Shown here: positions 53,401 through 62,550 of the stretch, in pieces | How the letters are laid out: every line of letters begins with the position of its first letter | Position numbering within the stretch: the stretch's first letter is position 1 | NCBI RefSeq assembly: GCF_003945345.1 | Contig: NZ_AP019308.1 | Coordinates: 4,853,501 to 4,917,500 of the forward strand | Length of the DNA stretch: 64,000 bases | Direction of reading: 5' to 3' | DNA from: Paenibacillus baekrokdamisoli | Lineage (GTDB): Bacteria; Bacillota; Bacilli; Paenibacillales; Paenibacillaceae | The notes under the pieces: model-generated | The model's input: the letters and a program-made list of their open reading frames with translations, nothing else | What the model was told of the DNA's origin: nothing | The model's database searches: none | Translations under genes and position numbers: made by a program

Positions 53401-54168
53401 TCAGAGATCGGCGGTCATTCCACCATCTGCTGTTAAAGTAGACCCTGTCATAAACGAATTGTCTGGGCTAGCCGCGAACATAACCACAGATGCGATCTCT
53501 TCTGGTTGTCCCACGCGTCCAATCGGCTGGGCTTCATTCCATTGCTTCATAATTTCTTCGCGGGGTGTATCCAGATTCTTAACACTACTCTCTAGCATCG
53601 GAGTCTGGACAGCTCCAGGTAGAACCGTATTGACGCGTATATTCTGGCGTGCGTAATCGAGGGCAATGGCCCTCGTTAAAGCAGCAATTCCGGCCTTGGA
53701 GGCCGAGTAAGCTGAGTACCCGTCAAGTGTGGCTACAGCATGAACTGAGCTGACGTTGACAATTGCGCCACCTCCGGCTTGAACCATGGAAGGAATGACC
53801 TCCCTGCAAAACAGAAAGACGGAGGTCAGATTGTTAGTGATCACTTGGTTCCACTGCTCGAGACTCATTTCGGTAAGACGGATTTGAGGGCATACCGCGG
53901 CATTGTTCACCAACACATCAATCTTCCCAAAACGCTCTAACGTCGCTTCCACGACCTTTTTCACATCAGCTTCAACGGCTACATCTGCAGACATCGCAAC
54001 CGCGTATCCTCCGGTTTCCTCGATCTCCTTCGCAACCATTTCTGCTTTGGAAGCGGTACGGTTAACCACCACAACCTTTCCACCTTGGGCCGCAAAACGA
54101 TGGGCAACTGCCCGACCGATACCGCCGCCGCCACCCGTTACAATAATGACCTTATCCTGCCAAGTCAT
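53401..54168 (-). CDS. Short-chain dehydrogenase/reductase of the sugar-acid cluster
   Basis: Classical SDR: cofactor loop TGGGGGIGRA (about 11-20), NNAA near 90, catalytic Ser in VNVSSVHA, Tyr and Lys in YSASK, and the VLPGAVQTPM loop. The 255-residue size fits. It is the last gene of the operon dehydratase, zinc dehydrogenase, FAH hydrolase, SDR. In the diketo-hydrolase pathway an SDR oxidises 2-keto-3-deoxy-L-rhamnonate or -fuconate at C4 just before an FAH enzyme cleaves the product. An NAD-linked sugar dehydrogenase is the alternative. Confidence 0.9.
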   Translation of the reverse strand: MTWQDKVIIVTGGGGGIGRAVAHRFAAQGGKVVVVNRTASKAEMVAKEIEETGGYAVAMSADVAVEADVKKVVEATLERFGKIDVLVNNAAVCPQIRLTEMSLEQWNQVITNNLTSVFLFCREVIPSMVQAGGGAIVNVSSVHAVATLDGYSAYSASKAGIAALTRAIALDYARQNIRVNTVLPGAVQTPMLESSVKNLDTPREEIMKQWNEAQPIGRVGQPEEIASVVMFAASPDNSFMTGSTLTADGGMTADL

Positions 54169-54188
54169 TTGCTATCCCTTCTTTCTAT

Positions 54189-55061
54189 CTATTCAGCCAC
54201 GAATGTATTTCGGAGAGTGCCAATATGTTCTATTGTTGCTTCAACGACATCACCTGGCTTCAGCCATACCTGCGGCTTCTTCCCCATACCCACCCCTGGT
54301 GGCGTTCCTGTACTAATGATATCGCCTGGCTGCAGAGTAATTGTGTTCGAAAGGAACGATATTAAATGAGGGATATCAAAAATGAGTTCCTTCGTATTCG
54401 AGTTCTGCATCACCTGACCGTTTAACGTTAACGAGATATTTAATCGTCCCGGATTGTCTATCTCATCCGCGCTTACGATCCAAGGCCCCATCGGAGCGAA
54501 TCCGTCGATCGCTTTACCGCGTGTCCATTGAGGTTCGTTCAATTGAATATCTCTTGCGCTCACATCATTTAACACCGTGTAGCCGAATACATAATTCATC
54601 GCAGCCTCTACCGACACCCTCTTAGCCGTCTTGCCGATAACGACCGCCAGTTCCACCTCGTAGTCGCACTGAGTGACCTCCTGCGGAATCACAATCTCAT
54701 CCTCATGGCCTGCCAGACTATTGTTGAATTTAGGGAACAGCACCGGTACTTTGGGCACCTGTGCATTCGATTCGATGACATGATCGAGATAATTCAATCC
54801 GACGCAAATGATTTTCTCGGGATCCGAAATCGGAGCAAGCAGCTGGACTTCGTTCAACTCATAGATGGCTCCACCTTCCGCTAACGATGCCAATTCCTTT
54901 GTTGCTTGTGACGGATTTGTTAGTGCTCCAATCAGTTTGCGAACCGTCCAGGGGCTAGTCAAATTGAACGCCCTAACCCGGGACTCCCCCTCCAACACAC
55001 CCGCTCGCAGTGTGCGGTTAGCATCTTGTCGAAGGTAGAATTGTAATAGTTTCATAGTCAT
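54189..55061 (-). CDS. Fumarylacetoacetate-hydrolase-family enzyme (2,4-diketo-3-deoxy sugar-acid hydrolase candidate)
   Basis: The 290-residue protein has the FAH fold: an N-terminal cap, GLNYLDHVIESNAQVPKVPV, acidic metal ligands in TQCDYEVELAVVIGKTAKRV, the SARDIQ loop, KAIDGFAPMGPWIV and ISTGTPPGVGMGKKPQVWLK. This subgroup includes 2-keto-3-deoxy and 2,4-diketo-3-deoxy acid hydrolases. Between an SDR and a dehydratase it would yield pyruvate plus lactate from a deoxy-sugar acid. GGAGG precedes; start is either the ATG at 55061 or the ATG two codons later, which has better spacing. Confidence 0.9.
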   Translation of the reverse strand: MTMKLLQFYLRQDANRTLRAGVLEGESRVRAFNLTSPWTVRKLIGALTNPSQATKELASLAEGGAIYELNEVQLLAPISDPEKIICVGLNYLDHVIESNAQVPKVPVLFPKFNNSLAGHEDEIVIPQEVTQCDYEVELAVVIGKTAKRVSVEAAMNYVFGYTVLNDVSARDIQLNEPQWTRGKAIDGFAPMGPWIVSADEIDNPGRLNISLTLNGQVMQNSNTKELIFDIPHLISFLSNTITLQPGDIISTGTPPGVGMGKKPQVWLKPGDVVEATIEHIGTLRNTFVAE

Positions 55062-55074
55062 CTATCCTCCAAAA

Positions 55075-56076
55075 TTATAGGCTTAATAAGATTTTTGCAA
55101 TTTTACCTGGTCCAGTAATTAGCTTCTCAAAGCTGGCGGCGCCTTCGCTCAAAGGAGCCGTCACCGTCCATGGCAGCAGGTTGACTCTACCTTGTCCGAT
55201 CCACTGCAGCGCCGTTTCGAAGTCTTCCTGCGAGTAAGCGAAAGCGCCCTTCACCCACGTCTCGTTGCGAATCATGTCATTAATGGCAAGATTGCTTGCT
55301 GCCTCATGCAGGCCTGTAAATATCACCTTGCCGCCAGGATGCGCGGAAGCGACACTTCTCTGGCGGGTCGCTTCCGCTCCTACGGCATCAATTACAGCAT
55401 CGAATCCGGCAGCAGAAGTCTCCTCAAGCTGATTTATGTCAGTGACGGCAATACCGCCGAGCTCTCTTGCGATTTCCAGCCGCGATTCGTTAAGATCAAC
55501 AATGACGATGTCTCGAAGCCCATACACCTGCGCCGCTTGCAGAGCGAATAACCCTATCGGCCCCGCTCCATAAATCAGTAGACGATCCGTCGGTGTCAGC
55601 GCAAGCAGCCGGCACACATGGACGGCACATGCGAACGGTTCTGCAAATGCACCTTCTTCTGTTGTCACATGATCAGGCAGACGGTACACATTCTGGACAG
55701 GAACGGCTACGAATTCGGCAAATGCTCCCGGCCTATGGGCGCCAAGCAAAGCCCTGGAAGCGCATAGCTGGGATTGGCCGCTGCGGCAATAACGGCAATT
55801 TCCGCAAGTGACCAGCGGATTGGCCGTGACACGATCCCCCACCTTAAGACCTGAAAATGACGCCTCTTCGCTGACTTGTTCCACCGTGCCTGCAAATTCA
55901 TGACCCATGATGAGTGGAGGCTTACGGAGCGAGTTATGTCCCAAATAGCCACCTAGCTCGGAGCCGCAAATCCCCGCCAGCCTCACACGGATCAGCACTT
56001 CCCCATGCTGCAGCTCGGGAGCCGGTACCTCCCGGATATTCATGATACGAGGCCCTTCATATACTAAAGCTTTCAT
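55075..56076 (-). CDS. Zinc-dependent medium-chain dehydrogenase
   Basis: GroES-like N-terminus with MGHEFAGTVEQV, structural zinc cysteines CGNCRYCRSGQSQLC, catalytic Cys in LAGICGSELGGYLGHN, and nucleotide-binding GAGPIGLFALQAAQ with IVDLNESRLEIARELG. The family (sorbitol, threonine and galactitol dehydrogenases) oxidises polyols and sugars with NAD. In this operon it may oxidise the starting sugar or a side product. Coupled between dehydratase (24 nt gap) and hydrolase (13 nt gap). Confidence 0.91.
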   Translation of the reverse strand: MKALVYEGPRIMNIREVPAPELQHGEVLIRVRLAGICGSELGGYLGHNSLRKPPLIMGHEFAGTVEQVSEEASFSGLKVGDRVTANPLVTCGNCRYCRSGQSQLCASRALLGAHRPGAFAEFVAVPVQNVYRLPDHVTTEEGAFAEPFACAVHVCRLLALTPTDRLLIYGAGPIGLFALQAAQVYGLRDIVIVDLNESRLEIARELGGIAVTDINQLEETSAAGFDAVIDAVGAEATRQRSVASAHPGGKVIFTGLHEAASNLAINDMIRNETWVKGAFAYSQEDFETALQWIGQGRVNLLPWTVTAPLSEGAASFEKLITGPGKIAKILLSL

Positions 56077-56100
56077 CGTAGTTTCTCCTCTTCTCTAAGT

Positions 56101-57249
56101 CTAATCTACAAGTTCCCGCTTCTCCCAGCCTTGACGGAAGAGGGGCAGCCAATGTCCGGGGTGATAGGGATGCTTGACCGCTTCCTCCAAATTAAGCTCA
56201 ATACCAAGACCCGGGCTATCCGGGGGCTGTAGGAACCCGTTCTCCACTCGGAATGGAGGCGTCAGCACCTCCTGTGCCCAAGAATGGTTGAATTCGTCGA
56301 AAATCTCATGAAGGAAGAAGTTCGGCGTTGCCATATTAAGATGAGCGCATACGACCGAGCATACCGGACCTTGTGCACTGTGTGGAGCCGTCACACCGTT
56401 ATGCGCATGCACCATCCCGCAGATTTGTTTCGAGGCGCTGAGGCCAAGAAACTGAGGTTCCAACTGAATGATATGAACAGCGTCATGTTTCAGCAATTCT
56501 GCGAACTGCTCGCGATTGTAGTAATCTTCTCCAGTGGCGATCGGCACCGGACTGCGCTTCGCCACTTCCACCATCGATGATACTCGGTGTGGAGGCACAG
56601 GCGCTTCGAACCAGGTGGGATTGTAAGGGGCCATCGCATCGGCGAACTGCAGCGCCGTATGCACGCTAAATCGGTTGTGTCCCTCGATCAGAATGTCTAC
56701 ATCTGGCCCGACTGCTTCGCGGACTGCGGCAATATTGCGAATCGCACTTGCAAAATCTACCCGCTCGACCGTCCGCCACGCCGCTCCGAACGGATCGAAT
56801 TTAAGTGCTGTATAACCCTTGGCTACCACTTCTTTTGCTTGGTTATGAAAACTTTCATCGTCCGATCCGCCGCGGTACCAGCCGTTAGCATAGCAACGCA
56901 GCTTGTCGTGGCAGCGCCCGCCAAGCAGCTTGTATATCGGCTGGCCCATTGCCTTGCCCATAATATCCCAGCAAGCCGTCTCCACCGCTGCTAATGCTGA
57001 GCCTTGAATTTGACCGCCGTCGGAGTAGACGTCACGGATCATTTTGAGAGAAATGGCTTCTACATCGAAGGGATCCATGCCGATAACTAAATGCTTCAGT
57101 TCATGGATAGCCGTTTCCACCGTCTTGGCAAAACCGTTCAAAGTCCCCTCTCCAAGTCCTGTAATTCCCTCATCGGTATGAACCTGAACGAACAGCCAAT
57201 TTTTCCATGAATTTCCTAGAATGTACGTGCGAATATCAGTGATTTTCAT
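56101..57249 (-). CDS. Enolase-superfamily sugar-acid dehydratase (mandelate racemase group)
   Basis: The capping domain (MKITDIRTYILGNSWKNWLF) and barrel motifs are complete: catalytic Lys in TALKFDPFG, metal ligands in LIEGHNRF, WFEAPVPPHR and ATGEDYYNR, and the general-base His in TAPHSAQGP. Mandelate-racemase-group enzymes of this sort dehydrate aldonates such as galactonate, rhamnonate or fuconate to 2-keto-3-deoxy acids. The cluster context favours a deoxy-aldonate. It heads the catabolic operon after an AGGAGG site; the gntR gene lies 79 nt upstream. Part of its 5' end is duplicated, decayed, at 61797. Confidence 0.91.
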   Translation of the reverse strand: MKITDIRTYILGNSWKNWLFVQVHTDEGITGLGEGTLNGFAKTVETAIHELKHLVIGMDPFDVEAISLKMIRDVYSDGGQIQGSALAAVETACWDIMGKAMGQPIYKLLGGRCHDKLRCYANGWYRGGSDDESFHNQAKEVVAKGYTALKFDPFGAAWRTVERVDFASAIRNIAAVREAVGPDVDILIEGHNRFSVHTALQFADAMAPYNPTWFEAPVPPHRVSSMVEVAKRSPVPIATGEDYYNREQFAELLKHDAVHIIQLEPQFLGLSASKQICGMVHAHNGVTAPHSAQGPVCSVVCAHLNMATPNFFLHEIFDEFNHSWAQEVLTPPFRVENGFLQPPDSPGLGIELNLEEAVKHPYHPGHWLPLFRQGWEKRELVD

Positions 57250-57305
57250 GCTACGATAACCTCCTGTTTGGTTTAATGGTAACGTAACATGAGCGCCTCA
57301 TACGC

Positions 57306-57328
57306 ACAAGATGTCTAACTTGTATACA
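57306..57328. promoter_or_regulatory. Candidate GntR operator upstream of the catabolic operon
   Basis: ACAAG...CTTGT (57306-57323) and the palindrome TGTATACA (57321-57328) lie in the gap before the dehydratase gene. FadR-group GntR proteins often bind CTTGTATACAAG-like sites. The same bases survive in the decayed copy near 61945. Inference only. Confidence 0.4.
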
Positions 57329-57967
57329 TCAGATCATGATTTTCTTTACAAACTCGATATGCTTCACAATCAAGTCTACCGTTAGCGCCGAATCATTGCC
57401 CGCCAATGCATCCCTGATCAATCGATGCTCTTCCATGCTGCCCCAAAGACGCTTCTTGTTCCTAATGAATGTCGTTCTAACTGCCATCAAGAATTTGTCT
57501 TGAATACGGGACATGGCGTCTAAATACTCTTCATTATCGAGCGCGGAAATGATCGTTTCATGGAATTGACGATCCAGTTCTACATATCCGATGATGTCAT
57601 CATTCTCCACAGCCTGATACTGAAGCTTGAGATTCTCATCCAGTCGGGCGAGGAACAACGCGTCTAATTTGCCGGTTAGCTGGTTCACCGCATATGTCTC
57701 CAAAGAAAGACGCAGCTGGTAGATCTCCATGATTTTCTTAAGCGATACCTCTTGCACGACTATTCCTTGATTCGGAGACAGCTTCACAAGCCCCATCATC
57801 TCCAGCCGGTCCAGCGCTGAACGAATTGGAGTTTTGCTCATCTGCAGCAATTCGCTTAACCATTTCTCCGACAGGAAGGTACCTCCTTCCCACTCTCCAT
57901 TCACAATGCTTCGCTTCATGCGTTCATAGGCAACTTCTTTTAACGTTCGGCCAGGGACTTCGGACAT
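57329..57967 (-). CDS. GntR-family regulator, FadR group (first of two)
   Basis: N-terminal winged HTH (TLKEVAYERMKRSIVNGEWE; LSELLQMSKTPIRSALDRLE, then LSPNQGIVV) and an all-helical FCD domain with the metal-binding pattern: Asp in ELDRQFHETII, His in SMEEHRLIRDAL and VKHIEFV. FCD-type regulators bind a sugar acid or dicarboxylate with a metal. It sits directly before the dehydratase operon on the same strand and probably represses it until the pathway intermediate appears. Confidence 0.92.
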   Translation of the reverse strand: MSEVPGRTLKEVAYERMKRSIVNGEWEGGTFLSEKWLSELLQMSKTPIRSALDRLEMMGLVKLSPNQGIVVQEVSLKKIMEIYQLRLSLETYAVNQLTGKLDALFLARLDENLKLQYQAVENDDIIGYVELDRQFHETIISALDNEEYLDAMSRIQDKFLMAVRTTFIRNKKRLWGSMEEHRLIRDALAGNDSALTVDLIVKHIEFVKKIMI

Positions 57968-58050
57968 ACATAGCCTTCCTTTCAGCTCATAGATTCGTTA
58001 TGATAATGATACCACTAGACGATCACATTCCTGAAGGGGGATAACCCAGA

Positions 58051-58683
58051 TTGGGCACTCCGACTTTGCGCCAGCAAGCATACGTAATGATCCATGAGTG
58101 GATCGTAACCGGAAAATTGCCTAAGGGCACGGTTACTTCCGAGGTTCAAATTAGCCGCTCTTTGGATATGAGCCGCACACCGGTTCGAGCTGCGTTGCAG
58201 CAATTGGAATTGGAAGGCTACCTTCGGATCGTCTCTAAACATGGCATTCTCATCTTAGATTCGTCTTCCCAAAGAGTTAGCGATCTGTTGGAGCTTATCG
58301 CATCGCTGGAATTATTTGCTGTAAACAGCATTTGGATTTCGATGCAGCAAGAAGATCTCATCGCGTATTCGAACAACAAGAAAGAAGCTTTTCAAGTTCT
58401 CCTGAGATCGGAAGGAAATAACGGGGCGGCGTTGATTCAATTCGAATATGATATGCTTCTGGAGATCCTCACCCTCTGCCATAACACCGAGATGCTTACA
58501 CTGTTTCGGAACGTGACAGCAAGGCTTTTCTGGGCGCTGAATGAGAAGAGATGGCATACCCCTTATCATTTGGAAACCAGAAGCCACGTCCAGGAACTTA
58601 TTCTCTCCCTAGGAATAAGTGCCGATCACTTTCGCACGGCCCTGTTTGTATACATCCAGCATTTAAAGCAAACATGGACGTAA
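58051..58683 (+). CDS. GntR-family regulator, FadR group (second, divergent)
   Basis: HTH region TLRQQAYVMIHEWIVTGKLP, ISRSLDMSRTPVRAALQQLE, then VSKHGILI; the C-terminal helical domain is shorter and lacks the clear Asp/His/His metal set of its neighbour, so it may bind a different ligand or none. Translation starts at TTG 58051 with AAGGGGG about 10 nt upstream. It is divergent from the first gntR across 83 nt and convergent with the rhamnosidase gene. A decayed piece of it is duplicated at 62153-62273. Confidence 0.88.
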   Translation: MGTPTLRQQAYVMIHEWIVTGKLPKGTVTSEVQISRSLDMSRTPVRAALQQLELEGYLRIVSKHGILILDSSSQRVSDLLELIASLELFAVNSIWISMQQEDLIAYSNNKKEAFQVLLRSEGNNGAALIQFEYDMLLEILTLCHNTEMLTLFRNVTARLFWALNEKRWHTPYHLETRSHVQELILSLGISADHFRTALFVYIQHLKQTWT

Positions 58684-58724
58684 TCATGCGGCTATACATG
58701 TGGAGTCCGCACTAATGCCATACA

Positions 58725-58774
58725 AAGCAAGCCAGACATGACCGCGGGGCGGATGTGCCTGGCTTGCTTATTTT
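58725..58774 (+). terminator. Terminator of the second gntR gene
   Basis: AAGCAAGCCAG (58725-58735) and CTGGCTTGCTT (58759-58769) are exact complements followed by ATTTT. A second stem, AAGCCAGCC/GGCCGGCTT (about 58791-58815), lies beyond it and would serve the convergent rhamnosidase gene. This terminator is also present in the decayed copy at 62274-62331. Confidence 0.82.
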
Positions 58775-58835
58775 AAATTTCATATCCAAAAGCCAGCCTA
58801 CTTGCGGCCGGCTTCATCAAATTTCGAATCGTTAG

Positions 58836-61733
58836 TTAAATATCAAAACGCTCTATGACGCCTTCGTACCCTGTCGGCAATTTGATCGTTGCTTGCACAT
58901 TTCTCGGTAACCACACTTGCAAATGGATCGTGTTGTCTCCCATGATCCGCCAACTTACGTCGATTCTCCCTTGGGAAGGATGAGGCACGCTCCCTCTGGC
59001 CCATGATAAGCCAGCTACTTGGGGTTCGATTATGATCTCTTCCCAACCGAGAGCACCAGGCCTTACTCCAAGTATATATGCGCCTAGGAAATACCCCGGG
59101 GCTGCGGACCAAGCATGACAATGACTACGGGTCGGCATGTTGGGATTTGCCCGGTTTACCGCGAAGTTCGGGTACATCTCCCAGCATGTCGTAGCTCCCA
59201 TATCAACCATCTGTCCATAATTACGGCGCATGTCGTCCAGCATGTGCCCGAACTCTCCCATATGGACTAAAGCCTCATAATAGAAGAAGGCCATAAACGG
59301 GCTGCCGATTTGAACGAAGGTTTCCGGCGGTTTGTTAATATGCCGCTTAATGGCGGCTTCGCGCTCCACATCCGCTGATCTGCATAAATAGGCAACGACC
59401 TGGGTTTGTATGCTGAAGCTCTCCGAATATCGACCGTCCTCATAAATGCAATCGAAATAAGCTTGATGATCATCCGACCACAAATAGCGGTTAATCGACT
59501 CGCGCAGCTTGCTTGCAGCAGATTCATATGTGATAGCCCCTTCCTCATCGCCGACGAGCCTAGCAAGTCCGGCGGAGCTAAGCAGCGTTTGGAACAGAAA
59601 GAGATTTTGATGCGTCACAACCCCATTGTCGGGCTGCTCGATCGGGGCCCAATCCAGCAAATTCCAACCTTTAATAAATAACAGTCCGCGCTCATCCCGC
59701 TTTTCTAAGTAATGGTCCAGGGTGTAGCGAATATGAGGCCACATTTCATCCGCGAAAGCGAGATCGCCCGTATGGTCGACGAATTCTTTACAAGCTTGCG
59801 CCCAGAAGAACGTCCAATTCGGGATGACGCTGCTCCAACCGCTAGGCACTTGATCGGCATACAAGGGCGTTTGCCGCTTCGAGCCCGGCACCAGACGAAG
59901 GCATCTCTCCACGATATCTATGGCCCCGAACGTGTAATAATTGATTAATGCTTCGTTCCGGCTATCTCCCACCCAAAATACTTGTTCGTATGCCGGGCAG
60001 TCGACGAAGGTATCCTCCATGCACAGCTTGGTCGTATGCCGGCTAATTTGCCAAATATCGTTCAGCATGGAATCCGAGCATTGGAAACGGCCGATATCGG
60101 CAACCGGATAATGGCTTTGACGCATCTGCACCTTGTAGAGTTTCAACGGGAATTGTGCATGGCGAACCGTCACCATTAAATAACGCAATCCGCGCCGGAT
60201 CGGCGACACATAAGATTGGCGGCCTTCGAAGCAAATATAGCGCAGGGTGTTATCCAAGTCGTAAGTATCTTGTCGATAACCGTCCCGCATATATTCGAAT
60301 CCGTAAAAGTCGATGACCGTTCCTTCAGCCGCCTCCAGTTCAAAAGCAATATAACCAGATAATTCAGTGCCAAAGTCGATGATTAACTCCGTGTCGGCAC
60401 CCTCATATCGTGGAATAACTGCAGGCTCAGGATTGGAAGTAACGGCATGCTGCACGCTGTACGGTATAGGCAGTGACATTTTATTATTTTTCCAAATACA
60501 AGCTACGAATACATTATCTCGACTGATCAGTGCATTGGAAATCGGCTTAACCCACTGCAAACACTTCTTTAGATCCGCTGCTGCCGATAAATCCTGTAGA
60601 TGCAAGTAAGTTTCGTTGTTTAGAGATAATGGACGCACGGGTTGATGATCGATTATTTCATTGAGGTCGAAGGGTCCAATACTTATAAAAGGTGAATCAT
60701 CTATTCCGGCTTCATCAATCGGAGAAATCAACTCAAAAGATGCACCGCTATCTATACCGAGCTGCAAGTTCCTTCCATGGTCAGACTCGTTGGTGACATC
60801 AAGCAATAGGAAGTTATCTCCTGGCTGCAGCTCGATATCGATATATTTTTCCGGGGCTGTTCCCGTAAAGGAAGCCTTGTCGATTCGGATGCCGTTTATG
60901 CTTATAGAAGGGAGATGGGAGGTCGCATTCGGAAAACCCAATGTCGCGATTGTGGTAGTCTTCACGCGAATGATTGTAGCTATATAACCGATGTAACCAA
61001 TTGGATTGCAATGGTTTATGCTGTCAGCGTCCATTTGATTGCGAACATCAATACTGGTGGTCCAACTGATCGGATTAACTTTATGCAGCGCCTCCACCCT
61101 TGCGGGATATACGGCTTCTTCGGAAAGCAGTGGAATGTCCCGCGCTTTAAGCTCAGTCCACGGTTCAGTTCCAGCTTCTCCAATGATTCTCGCGGCAGGC
61201 CATGCCGAATCGTCATACGAAGGATCCCACCAGGATGAATCCCACAATCGCGCATCGATTCGTTCAGCGAATGCTTGCTGACAAGACATACGCGGCGAAC
61301 GGGAGTCCTGGCCGAGATAGCGGGAGGTTTTCCAAGTAGAATCTGTTGCTATGGTTTGCAGTACTTTATTGCCCTCATACCATTCTAGCTGTGTAATCAG
61401 TCCTCCCCGCCCCCGCAAATAGTAGAAGGTAGAGACCCCAAAATGCATGACGAGCACGGCGATCGTATTTTCCTGCCCAGATTTGATCAAATAACCGATA
61501 TCGTAAGTATCATAGGATTGCTCAGACGTCCAAGAACGCGCGGGTCCGCGTCCCACCCATTCCCCATTGACATAAAGCACGTACCGGGAGTCGGCCGTAA
61601 TGCTCAGACGGACTCCCTTATGACTTCCCTCAGCAGCATAAAATGTCTTACGGAAGCACCACCATTCGTTACGAGGGCTCGCTTCCCCATCGTTCCAAAT
61701 CCAGTGCGCTCGCCATCGCACATTCATATCCAT
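58836..61733 (-). CDS. Alpha-L-rhamnosidase-like glycoside hydrolase (GH78)
   Basis: The 965-residue protein has the GH78 layout: an N-terminal beta sandwich (WRAHWIWNDGEASPRNEWWC; LYVNGEWVGRGPARSW), central beta domains, an (alpha/alpha)6 barrel with the acidic catalytic region EDTFVDCPAYEQVFWVGDSR, GWNLLDWAP and ATTCWEMYPNF, and a C-terminal sandwich (WEEIIIEPQVAGLSWARGSV). No signal peptide is seen, so it would act on imported rhamnosides. It would supply L-rhamnose or a similar deoxy-sugar to the dehydratase/SDR/FAH route next door. Exact specificity within the rhamnosidase-like clan is uncertain. Confidence 0.88.
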   Translation of the reverse strand: MDMNVRWRAHWIWNDGEASPRNEWWCFRKTFYAAEGSHKGVRLSITADSRYVLYVNGEWVGRGPARSWTSEQSYDTYDIGYLIKSGQENTIAVLVMHFGVSTFYYLRGRGGLITQLEWYEGNKVLQTIATDSTWKTSRYLGQDSRSPRMSCQQAFAERIDARLWDSSWWDPSYDDSAWPAARIIGEAGTEPWTELKARDIPLLSEEAVYPARVEALHKVNPISWTTSIDVRNQMDADSINHCNPIGYIGYIATIIRVKTTTIATLGFPNATSHLPSISINGIRIDKASFTGTAPEKYIDIELQPGDNFLLLDVTNESDHGRNLQLGIDSGASFELISPIDEAGIDDSPFISIGPFDLNEIIDHQPVRPLSLNNETYLHLQDLSAAADLKKCLQWVKPISNALISRDNVFVACIWKNNKMSLPIPYSVQHAVTSNPEPAVIPRYEGADTELIIDFGTELSGYIAFELEAAEGTVIDFYGFEYMRDGYRQDTYDLDNTLRYICFEGRQSYVSPIRRGLRYLMVTVRHAQFPLKLYKVQMRQSHYPVADIGRFQCSDSMLNDIWQISRHTTKLCMEDTFVDCPAYEQVFWVGDSRNEALINYYTFGAIDIVERCLRLVPGSKRQTPLYADQVPSGWSSVIPNWTFFWAQACKEFVDHTGDLAFADEMWPHIRYTLDHYLEKRDERGLLFIKGWNLLDWAPIEQPDNGVVTHQNLFLFQTLLSSAGLARLVGDEEGAITYESAASKLRESINRYLWSDDHQAYFDCIYEDGRYSESFSIQTQVVAYLCRSADVEREAAIKRHINKPPETFVQIGSPFMAFFYYEALVHMGEFGHMLDDMRRNYGQMVDMGATTCWEMYPNFAVNRANPNMPTRSHCHAWSAAPGYFLGAYILGVRPGALGWEEIIIEPQVAGLSWARGSVPHPSQGRIDVSWRIMGDNTIHLQVWLPRNVQATIKLPTGYEGVIERFDI

Positions 61734-61796
61734 CTATGACTTCATTCCTCTCTGCGCAAATGTTAAGAAACTTTAGAGTCAGCCTTTCACACTACC

Positions 61797-62331
61797 TCGG
61801 TATGGACCTGAACGAACAGCCAGTTCTTCCGTGAATTTTCTAGAATGTACGTGCGAATATCAGTGGTTTTCATGCAACGATAACCGCCTGTTTGGTTTAG
61901 CTGTAACGTAACATGCGCGTTTTATATGCACAAGATGTCTAACTTGTATACATTAGATTATGATTTTCTAAACAAACTCAACATGCTTCACGATCAAGTC
62001 TACGGTTAGCGCCGAATCACTGCCCGCCAATGCATCCCTGATCAATCAATGCTCTTCCATGCTGCCCCACAGACGCTTCTTGTTCCTAATGAATGTCGTT
62101 CTAACTGCCATCAAGAATTTGTCTTGAATGCGGGACATGACGTCTGAAGACTAGAGTTAGCGATCTGTTGGAGCTTATCGCATCACTGGAATTATTCGCT
62201 GTAAACAGCATTTGGATTTCGTTGCAGCATGAAGATCTCATTGCGTATTCGAATAACAAGGAAGAAGCTTTTTGCCATACAAAGCAAGCCAGACAGAACC
62301 GCGGAGCGGATGTGCCTGGCTTGCTTATTTT
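61797..62331. repeat. Decayed three-block duplicate of the dehydratase-gntR-gntR region
   Basis: 61797-62142 matches 57173-57524 (5' end of the dehydratase gene, promoter gap and C-terminal part of the first gntR). 62153-62273 matches 58273-58392 (inside the second gntR). 62274-62331 matches 58717-58774 (its terminator). Order and strand are conserved, identity is high but with many substitutions, and the stretches between the blocks are deleted. Nothing here is translatable as an intact gene. The remainder, 62332-62550, shows no feature I can name. Confidence 0.9.
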
Positions 62332-62550
62332 CTAGGCGCTTAGGAGGCAGCCAACAAAATCGACACGCGGTCGAGGGCTGCCGTCCTCTTTACAACTTGA
62401 AGAGCCGTGGAAATTGGAAAACCTATCTTCAATCTGCGTCAGCATATCATGGTAAACAGAAGACGTAAAAGGGTCCCTGGTCGCTTTGAACGACAAGCCC
62501 GATCACGTCTTTTCGTGCTTCAAATGCTTAACGGAACGTTTCAAGAATGT

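Noticed and set aside
62229-62468. 79-codon plus-strand frame after the duplicated block
   Set aside because: It begins inside the decayed gntR copy and runs through its terminator; no ribosome site or motif.
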